This document shows positions 6,450 through 11,522 of a stretch of DNA of 11,522 nt, one piece after another. The translations under genes were made by a program, and so were the position numbers. This DNA is from Thermogutta sp. (GTDB taxonomy: Bacteria; Planctomycetota; Planctomycetia; Pirellulales; Thermoguttaceae), in NCBI RefSeq assembly GCF_014359955.1, contig NZ_JACIYL010000047.1, forward strand, positions 1 through 11,522, written 5' to 3'. The notes under the pieces were generated by a model, which was not told the origin of the DNA, made no database searches, and saw only the letters and a list, made by a program, of their open reading frames with translations. Position 1 is the stretch's first letter, and each line of letters opens with the position of its first letter.

Positions 6450-8033
6450 ATGTACGACGACGAAACTCCCAAACCGAGCACCACTCGACGGATCATCATA
6501 TTTGACACCACACTGCGCGACGGCGAGCAATCGCCGGGATGCAGCATGAACCTTCAGGAAAAACTGGAGGTTGCCCATGCCCTGGCCCAACTGGGCGTGG
6601 ACGTCATCGAGGCGGGCTTCCCCATTGCCTCACCTGGCGATTTCGAGGCCGTCAAAGCCATCGCCCAGGAAATTCGCGGACCAGTGATCTGTGGTTTGGC
6701 CCGCTGTCGCGAAGCCGATATTGACCGGGCATGGGAAGCCCTTCGCGGGGCTGAATCGCCGAGGATTCACGTCTTCCTGGCTACCAGCGCCATCCATCGC
6801 GAACACAAATTGCGGATGACGAAGGAACAGATCATCGAGCTGGCCGTCGCGGGGGTCCGCCGGGCAGCGAAATACTGTTCCAACGTGGAATTCTCGCCCG
6901 AAGACGCCGCACGCACGGAAATTGATTTCCTCTGTCAGGTTGTGGAAGCTGCGATCGATGCGGGAGCCACCACCGTCAATATCCCGGACACGGTTGGGTA
7001 CGCTGTGCCCTCGCAGATGTACCGGCTGATCAAGACCCTCCGCGAACGGGTGCCCAATATCGATAAAGCCGTCATCAGCGTCCACTGCCATGACGACCTC
7101 GGCATGGCCGTCGCCAATAGCCTGGCCGCCATTCAAGCCGGTGCCGGGCAGGTGGAGTGCACGATTAACGGGATCGGAGAACGGGCTGGCAATTGCGCTC
7201 TGGAAGAGATTGTGATGGCCCTCCGTGTGCGGCAGGATGTTTTTCATGCAGACACCGGAGTCGTGAGCCAGCGATTGGTTCCCACCAGCCGCCTGGTGGC
7301 CGGGATCACGGGAATGGTGGTCCAGCGAAACAAGGCCATCGTCGGACAAAACGCGTTCGCGCACGAAGCGGGAATTCATCAGGACGGCATTCTCAAAGAG
7401 CCGCGAACGTACGAAATCATGCGACCGGAGGACGTCGGCTTCTCCCGAAGCGACCTCGTACTGGGCAAACACAGCGGTCGCGCGGCATTGGCAGCGCGGG
7501 CCAAAGCCCTGGGTTACGAATTGACGCCGGAGCAACTCGACCGGGTCTTCCAGGAATTCAAAATCCTGGCCGACAAAAAGAAAGAGGTTTACGATGGCGA
7601 TCTGGCGGCCCTCATCGAGCAGCAGACGCGCGTTGTGCCGGATACCTGGACCCTTGAATCGTACTCGCTCACAGTGGGCACACAGCGGGTTCCCGAGGTA
7701 ACTATGACGTTGCGCCGGGCCGACAACGAAGTCCGCACGGTCACTCTCAGTGCAGGCGACGGTCCCGTGGATGCCGTCTTTCTGGCCATCGAAAAACTCA
7801 CGGGGATTTCTGTGGCCTGTCGGGATTTTCATGTCCACAGCGTGACCGTCGGAAAGGACGCCCTGGGTGAGGTCCAGGTGCAGGTGGAGTATAATGGCGA
7901 CATCTACCGAGGTCGCGGAGTTTCCACGGATAGCCTGGAGGCCAGCGCCAAGGCGTTTCTGAATGCGATCAACCGGATCCTGGCGAAAAATCACCAGCCC
8001 GAGAAGGCGACAGCCGTTAAGCCTGCCGGTTGA
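6450..8033 (+). CDS. leuA: 2-isopropylmalate synthase
   Basis: A 527-residue cytosolic enzyme that condenses acetyl-CoA with 2-oxoisovalerate to give 2-isopropylmalate, the first committed step of leucine synthesis. The ATG at 6450 is preferred to the TTG at 6444 because AAAGGGTG (6434-6441) is well placed for it. The N-terminal TIM barrel has FDTTLRDGEQSPG with Arg23 and metal-binding Asp24, VHCHDDLG with His212 and His214, and NGIGERAGN with Asn248 as the remaining metal ligand. HEAGIHQDGILK lies in the linker that closes the active site. The C-terminal part (about 390-520) is the LeuA allosteric dimer domain that binds leucine, so feedback inhibition is expected. Length fits the bacterial long form. 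It stands alone: no leuB, leuC or leuD is next to it, and a tRNA-Leu gene follows. Confidence 0.95.
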   Translation: MYDDETPKPSTTRRIIIFDTTLRDGEQSPGCSMNLQEKLEVAHALAQLGVDVIEAGFPIASPGDFEAVKAIAQEIRGPVICGLARCREADIDRAWEALRGAESPRIHVFLATSAIHREHKLRMTKEQIIELAVAGVRRAAKYCSNVEFSPEDAARTEIDFLCQVVEAAIDAGATTVNIPDTVGYAVPSQMYRLIKTLRERVPNIDKAVISVHCHDDLGMAVANSLAAIQAGAGQVECTINGIGERAGNCALEEIVMALRVRQDVFHADTGVVSQRLVPTSRLVAGITGMVVQRNKAIVGQNAFAHEAGIHQDGILKEPRTYEIMRPEDVGFSRSDLVLGKHSGRAALAARAKALGYELTPEQLDRVFQEFKILADKKKEVYDGDLAALIEQQTRVVPDTWTLESYSLTVGTQRVPEVTMTLRRADNEVRTVTLSAGDGPVDAVFLAIEKLTGISVACRDFHVHSVTVGKDALGEVQVQVEYNGDIYRGRGVSTDSLEASAKAFLNAINRILAKNHQPEKATAVKPAG

Positions 8034-8199
8034 CGATGATATGGCACGGTTGCCAGAACGCACAGCCGCCGAGAACGGGCTGCCGGTTGTCCCGGCGGAC
8101 AGTTTAGAGCCTGTCGAAATCCGAACGGTTTCCGCACATGGATGTCGATTTCGAGATTTTCGCATAGTTCGTAGCGCGTCGACGGCCGATTGAGGCCGG

Positions 8200-8284
8200 G
8201 GCCGAGTGGCGGAATGGTAGACGCACAGGACTTAAAATCCTGTGGGGAGTTATCCCCGTGCGGGTTCGAATCCCGCCTCGGCTA
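8200..8284 (+). tRNA. tRNA-Leu (anticodon UAA)
   Basis: The full cloverleaf can be folded. The acceptor GGCCGAG (8200-8206) pairs with CTCGGCT, with one G-U pair at the end, and the discriminator is A8284. The D-stem is GCG/CGC. The anticodon stem CAGGA/TCCTG encloses CTTAAAA, giving anticodon TAA at 8233-8235. The long class II variable arm is GGGGA-GTTA-TCCCC. The T-arm is GCGGG-TTCGAAT-CCCGC. The 3' CCA is not encoded. It reads UUA and UUG leucine codons. Confidence 0.97.
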
Positions 8285-8292
8285 GTCGGCAA

Positions 8293-8311
8293 GCTGACGG
8301 AAGCCGTCGGC
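8293..8311 (+). terminator. Hairpin just downstream of tRNA-Leu
   Basis: GCTGACGG (8293-8300) pairs with CCGTCGGC (8304-8311), one G-T pair included, around an AAG loop, starting eight bases after the tRNA. No T-run follows. It may be a terminator or a 3'-processing element of the tRNA transcript. Confidence 0.4.
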
Positions 8312-8550
8312 GGTGTCAACTCTCTTCGCAGGGGGTGATAAGCGCGGTTGAAAATAGATCAATCAGAAAGAGCCGCAGAACGAAAACGCCCTCGCCCGTC
8401 ACGATCGCCCAATTGCAGCCCGGGAATTGGCAAGCCCATTCACGGAGGGCGGCCCCGTCGTTGGTTGCGTTCTCGTGCCCGGTCAATAGGAATGGATGAT
8501 CGGACCTTGAAGAGTGGACCTGACGACCAGGTCTCTCCGCATTTGGAGTC

Positions 8551-8590
8551 CGGGGCTTTAGCCCCGCTTTCCGCGCGGGACTTCAGTCCC
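8551..8590. repeat. Tandem pair of small palindromes, GGGnCTTnAGnCCC type
   Basis: GGGGCTTTAGCCCC (8552-8565) and GGGACTTCAGTCCC (8577-8590) are two hairpins of the same design 11 bp apart. They differ at the fourth and eleventh bases, which pair with each other (G-C against A-T), and at one loop base. The shape is that of short intergenic repeat hairpins rather than terminators; no T-run follows either. Confidence 0.65.
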
Positions 8591-8661
8591 CGGTGAAAGG
8601 GAATCGGCCACCGAGCGTCGAATGGCAGACCCGATGAGCATGTCTTTCCGCGGTGTGTTTT

Positions 8662-8684
8662 GGAGGGGCACGCTTGTCGTGCCC
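8662..8684 (-). repeat. Palindromic mini-repeat, copy A (inverted relative to copy B)
   Basis: Read on the minus strand: stem GGGCACG, loop ACAAG, stem CGTGCCC, then CTCC. It has the same loop, stem lengths and tail as copy B at 8719-8741, with two compensated stem differences. Confidence 0.65.
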
Positions 8685-8718
8685 GGGGGAAGCGATGGGG
8701 CATTGGTCGGTATTCATC

Positions 8719-8741
8719 GGACCCGACAAGCGGGTCCCTCC
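8719..8741 (+). repeat. Palindromic mini-repeat, copy B
   Basis: Stem GGACCCG, loop ACAAG, stem CGGGTCC, then CTCC. The four bases that differ from copy A fall in two base pairs, each changed on both sides, so the hairpin is preserved. The two copies face each other 34 bp apart. Confidence 0.65.
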
Positions 8742-8846
8742 GAATGCGAACGTGACAGGCAGGGTTTTCCGCGCTGAATCTCAGTTTCTTAAGACTTTGC
8801 CGAGGTTTGCAGGCCTTTCCCGGGCCCCAGACAAAGTGGGGATGAG

Positions 8847-9770
8847 TTGGCCGAGGAAAATGTTGACAATGGGGCTGATGAAACCGTACAGTGGACCTTG
8901 ACGGACCACCTGAACACGGTCCGGGATATTGCCAAGTACGATCCGGGCAGCAACATGACCACCGTGGTCAACCATCTCATCTACGACGCCTTCGGCAAGG
9001 TGACGTCGGAGAGTAATCCGACGATCGATAGTCTCTTCTTATTCACGGGTAGACCGTTCGATAGTGATACCCAACTTCAAAACAACCTCAACCGCTGGTA
9101 CGATGCTTCGGTCGGCCGCTGGCTGAGCGAGGATCCGGTGGGCTTCGCTGCCGGGGATGGGAATTTGTATCGGTATGTGTTCAACGATGTGTTGCGATAT
9201 CCAGATTCGCTTGGTCTTTTCTGCGGCGAGTGTCAGCCGCCGATACCGAAGTATGCGAACCAATATAACAAGCGTGTCGTGGATATTGCCGTCACCGCGG
9301 GCCAGAGCCCCTCACAAGAGAGAGCCGCAGAATCCATAGAGCGGAATCTCGAGGCACTGGGGTATATTCAAGCATTCGGCGATGTAGCAACGGCTGCTCT
9401 CCTCGGAACCAAGGAGGCATTAGAAGCATTGGTAAACGCTATTGCAGAGATAGCTTCGTCTGCATACTCCGGTGTAACGGGCGCACCAAACCACGTGTAC
9501 ATGAGGCGGGGTTATATCGTTTGGCTCATTGTGGAGTTTGAATCTTGTGAACCCTGCTGTGTTTGGCCGATAGTCAAGGGCTATGAGTTCGTTACGCATC
9601 GGAAGGAGGTACCCGTTCGCGCACCGGAGGGCGCAAACGTTATTCCCGGATTTTACGGCTATCCCCCTTATGGCAGAGGACCGACATGGGAGGAGCTTCG
9701 TGATGCGATTCAGCGTGTTCTGGCCCCTGGCCCTATTGATGACTCTCGTGACTGGATGCGACCTTGGTAA
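8847..9770 (+). CDS. Headless RHS module 1: RHS core end plus unrecognised C-terminal domain
   Basis: About 307 residues. Residues 1-124 match the end of an RHS/YD-repeat core (VQWTLTDHLNTVRDI, VNHLIYDAFGKVTSESNP, FTGRPFDSD, GRWLSEDPVGFAAGDGNLYRYV). The thousand or more residues of shell that should precede this are absent, and the TTG at 8847 has no convincing RBS, so it may be untranslated or a relic. The frame is open back to 8793. The junction motif, normally DPxGL, reads YPDSLGL. The C-terminal 183 residues are a variable tip: paired cysteines (CGEC, CEPCC), a hydrophobic Ala-rich helix (about 177-207), then a strand-rich part ending RDWMRPW. I recognise no toxin family. A lipoprotein gene overlaps its last 68 bp, the position of an immunity gene. 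The start is uncertain; the reading frame is well supported. Confidence 0.7.
   Translation: MAEENVDNGADETVQWTLTDHLNTVRDIAKYDPGSNMTTVVNHLIYDAFGKVTSESNPTIDSLFLFTGRPFDSDTQLQNNLNRWYDASVGRWLSEDPVGFAAGDGNLYRYVFNDVLRYPDSLGLFCGECQPPIPKYANQYNKRVVDIAVTAGQSPSQERAAESIERNLEALGYIQAFGDVATAALLGTKEALEALVNAIAEIASSAYSGVTGAPNHVYMRRGYIVWLIVEFESCEPCCVWPIVKGYEFVTHRKEVPVRAPEGANVIPGFYGYPPYGRGPTWEELRDAIQRVLAPGPIDDSRDWMRPW
9029..9178 (+). repeat. RHS core direct repeat, copy 1
   Basis: These 150 bp are repeated at 10779-10928, exactly 1750 bp downstream in the same direction. By eye I count 11 mismatches. The stretch encodes the conserved end of the RHS core up to NLYRYV; the sequences diverge completely right after it, where the variable tips begin. 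Confidence 0.85.
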
Positions 9771-10380
9771 GCGTGATCACGCAAAAGTGGAGCATACAGT
9801 GAGCATTTTGGACGGTATCCTCCGGGGTGAGTCCGTCTTTGATCCAGAGGTACTACCTGCGTGTTTCAGGGCTCGTGAGTCTCTTAAGGCTGGTGGCTCG
9901 CAAGCTCTTCGACAGCCCGTTCTGTTATGGGCAATCATGCGTCCCTCACGCGTTCTAAACTCCGATGATGCATTTTCCTTAGATATTGCATGGCTGACAC
10001 TTGATGATGCGAGTATCGCAGGGGTTTATTTTCTCTCTCGCTCTGAGTCAGATCCCAAAATGGTCAAGAGCAGAATGCGGTTGGAGTGGGTGGACGCAGG
10101 CACAGCCTACTCGGTGAGATTTTACGAGGAGGGGGCTTTGCGGGCAGTCAAGGACCTCAGTGTTGAATCAGCAATGCGTCTGGGAGTCCTCTTGATCACT
10201 TTTGATGAGGAAGTCGCTAACCAGGTTCCTGAGGAATGGAGGAGAGCGACGGTTGCACTACCTCGCGAGTTTGAGTTCGAACAAAACCTGTATTTTGGCC
10301 TCTTGCTCAACGATGATAGCCTTTCTGCGCCGATACGAATTCTCCGGCGCAGTGCACGTGACGAGAAACTCCCGCAATAA
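9703..10380 (+). CDS. Predicted lipoprotein, candidate immunity partner of RHS tip 1
   Basis: A 225-residue protein. The ATG at 9703 was chosen because GGAGGAG (9689-9695) lies seven bases upstream and because it yields a clean lipoprotein signal: Met-Arg, a hydrophobic core (FWPLALLMTL) and lipobox VTGC with Cys19, followed by Asp20. The mature part of about 207 residues is mixed helix and strand, without motifs I recognise. Its start lies inside the 3' end of RHS module 1 (68-bp overlap in another frame), the usual translational-coupling layout for RHS or CDI toxin tips and their immunity proteins. Lipidation would place it at a membrane facing the periplasm, so the matching toxin would act there. 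G+C is lower than in leuA or serS by spot count (about 43-53% against about 60%), suggesting acquisition. The immunity role is inferred from layout only. Confidence 0.8.
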   Translation: MRFSVFWPLALLMTLVTGCDLGKRDHAKVEHTVSILDGILRGESVFDPEVLPACFRARESLKAGGSQALRQPVLLWAIMRPSRVLNSDDAFSLDIAWLTLDDASIAGVYFLSRSESDPKMVKSRMRLEWVDAGTAYSVRFYEEGALRAVKDLSVESAMRLGVLLITFDEEVANQVPEEWRRATVALPREFEFEQNLYFGLLLNDDSLSAPIRILRRSARDEKLPQ

Positions 10381-10437
10381 GGGCATGGCGAGATAGACAC
10401 ATTTGCCTGACTGTTTGAAAACGACCATGCGTTCGAT

Positions 10438-11330
10438 GTGACCAAACTTCTTGGCAACGAGACAGTTGACGGCGGCACACCCGACCTTGTACAGTGGACG
10501 CTGCCGGACCACTTAAACACGTTAACGGCACACTGGACGGACCAACTGAATACCGTTTGGGATATTACCGTTAGGCACGATCCGGGATATTGCCAGCTCC
10601 GGCACAAACGCTTGGCAGGGTGGTCGCAAGACCCGACAACCCAGATGTGGCGGAGGCAAGGGGCGACGATCGTGGTCAACCACCTCATCTATGACGCCAT
10701 TGGCCGGGTGACGTCGGAGAGTAATCCGGCGACAGGGGACATCCTCTACCCTGATAACTGGCCGTTATTAGTCGGTAATAGTCTCTTTTTATTCACGGGT
10801 AGACCATTCGATAGTGACACCGAACTTCAAAACAACCTCAACCGCTGGTACGATGCTTCGGTTGGCCGCTGGCTGAGCGAGGATCCCATCGGCTTCGCTG
10901 GTGGGGACGGGAATTTGTATCGGTATGTGGGGACATTGGAGTTTTGCAAAGGGATCCATCACGCCTCATCGGCATGCCCAGGGACACGGACAGTCCTTCT
11001 CGAGCTTTATGGGAGGCAATTCGCAAGGGGCGGTGGGATATTGCGCGGGACACGCTTGACGACATCTTAAAATACGTTGCCGATCCAAAGGTCCGGAATT
11101 CGCTTCAACAATTGAAGTCCGCGATCAATACTATCGAGCACTTGGATAAATGGCGTAATAAAATGCTCAAAGCATCGTACGCCCGATGGTGTCAGGAGCT
11201 AAGATCATTAGAGAAGACCTTGAGAAAACACCTCGCGCAGCCGTATCGTCAAGGTGTCGACACGAAAGAGACCTGGATTTTTCGTTATCAGATCGATTAT
11301 CTGAGACAGCTCCTGAAGCAGAGCTATTGA
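10438..11330 (+). pseudogene. Headless RHS module 2: RHS core end plus different C-terminal domain, frameshifted
   Basis: The first frame (from GTG 10438; open back to 10411) carries the same RHS core as module 1, up to GDGNLYRYV at 10929, then turns to nonsense and stops at 11070. The frame that ends at 11330 picks up at once with RDPSRLIG, a near match to the core's closing DPSGL, then about 120 residues of a charged, mostly helical domain ending YLRQLLKQSY. Restoring one G in the GGGG run at 10929-10932 joins them with the usual eight residues between YV and DP. The core has two insertions compared with module 1: a repeated DHLNT/DQLNT segment followed by extra sequence (about residues 28-75), and 14 residues near 99-115. 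The N-terminal shell is absent. I do not recognise the tip. Either a decayed module or a sequencing error in the G run. Confidence 0.7.
10779..10928 (+). repeat. RHS core direct repeat, copy 2
   Basis: Partner of 9029-9178, about 93% identical by eye. Weaker homology continues upstream to 10489 (matching 8886 in copy 1), interrupted by insertions. Recombination between the two copies would remove tip 1 and the lipoprotein gene and fuse core 1 to tip 2. Confidence 0.85.
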
Positions 11331-11354
11331 GGATTGCTACCTGGAGGCCCTTCA

Positions 11355-11462
11355 ATGACGGAAGACGCGGAAGCACGGCTACTCCTGAACGCAGCCCATG
11401 CCTGTGTTCGAGCCTGTAAAGGAACCTCTGCACAATTCCTGGGTAACGGCATTATAATCTGA
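11355..11462 (+). CDS. Short ORF after RHS tip 2, possible truncated immunity gene
   Basis: GGAGG at 11343-11347 lies seven bases before the ATG at 11355, and the ORF begins 24 bp after the stop of RHS tip 2, where an immunity gene would be expected. It encodes 35 residues, starting MTEDAEARLLLNAAHACVRA and ending GNGIII. The first 22 residues read like the amphipathic start of a normal protein; from Gly-Thr-Ser on the composition changes. That change coincides with GGAACCTCTGCACAA at 11421, which may be the tip of an inserted element. It could instead be a genuine small protein. I recognise no family. Confidence 0.4.
   Translation: MTEDAEARLLLNAAHACVRACKGTSAQFLGNGIII
11429..11458 (+). promoter_or_regulatory. 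Candidate promoter pointing out of the window
   Basis: A perfect TATAAT (11453-11458) follows TGCACA (11429-11434, four of six -35 bases) with an 18-bp spacer. An AAGGAG at 11489-11494 lies downstream, but no start codon sits at a good distance inside the window, so the served gene is not visible. Confidence 0.35.
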
Positions 11463-11522
11463 GGGGTTACAACTGTTGATAGAAAGAGAAGGAGTACTAC
11501 AGCGGCATAATTGACTGGACAG

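Larger units (their letters stand above)
8285..8846. other. Gene-free region between tRNA-Leu and the RHS modules
   Basis: I find no credible gene. The region contains a hairpin just after the tRNA and two pairs of small palindromic repeats (listed separately). Short reading frames here run through the palindromes and encode low-information peptides. The RHS-like frame is open from 8793 but looks like RHS protein only from about 8838 onward, so a junction between ordinary DNA and the RHS module probably lies near there. Confidence 0.6.

Noticed and set aside
6630..8165. Long open frame of 511 codons on the minus strand across leuA
   Set aside because: It is the antisense shadow of leuA, which has complete active-site motifs; the antisense protein shows no domain.
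8041..8193. 50-codon ORF after leuA (ATG 8041)
   Set aside because: No RBS, no recognisable features; probably non-coding spacer before tRNA-Leu.
8492..8596. 34-codon ORF between the tRNA and RHS regions
   Set aside because: It reads through the two palindromic repeats, which explains its repeated Ser/Ala/Arg-rich pattern; no convincing RBS.
8540..8760. CRISPR array
   Set aside because: The repeated hairpins are short, in two different families and mixed orientation, without regular spacers or cas genes.
8863..8891. TTGACA inside the RHS module 1 start as a promoter
   Set aside because: The sequence at the -10 position (GTACAG or neighbours) is far from consensus and the hexamer encodes RHS residues.

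Overview
The window looks like a chromosomal segment of a moderately GC-rich planctomycete, possibly close to the Thermogutta/Pirellulales group. This is inferred from three things: the style of the short ClpS adaptor, the TgpA-like transglutaminase, and RHS core segments carrying WTLTDHLNT and NLYRYV-type motifs. No rRNA gene or other marker fixes the taxonomy. Housekeeping genes occupy the left two thirds (about 1-8284). An accessory region with RHS fragments occupies the right third (about 8285-11522).

Left part, in order: a membrane transglutaminase of the TgpA/DUF3488-DUF4129 type whose 5' end lies outside the window; a convergent clpS; a divergent M20 metallo-dipeptidase that appears to share a symmetric -10 region with clpS; serS; a stretch of almost 1 kb without a convincing large gene; leuA; and tRNA-Leu(UAA). 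The long gap between serS and leuA is not empty. It holds dispersed-repeat-like hairpins, a compact promoter/RBS/short-ORF/terminator unit that may encode a tiny secreted peptide or an sRNA, an 18-bp perfect palindrome, and a stable stem-loop in the leuA leader.

After the tRNA come about 500 bp of non-coding DNA with two families of small palindromic repeats. Members of each family differ only by paired, stem-preserving changes, apart from one loop base.

The right part holds two headless RHS C-terminal modules. Module 1 (8847-9770) has the end of an RHS core followed by an unrecognised 183-residue C-terminal domain. A lipoprotein gene with its own strong RBS overlaps its 3' end by 68 bp, which is the arrangement expected of an RHS toxin tip and an immunity gene. 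Module 2 (10438-11330) repeats the RHS core (about 93% identical over 150 bp) but carries a different C-terminal domain, now out of frame by one base in a run of G. A short ORF with a good RBS follows it and may be what is left of a second immunity gene. This is a plausible store of swappable RHS tips. The lipoprotein as immunity partner and both C-terminal domains as toxins are inferences from layout, not from recognised domains.
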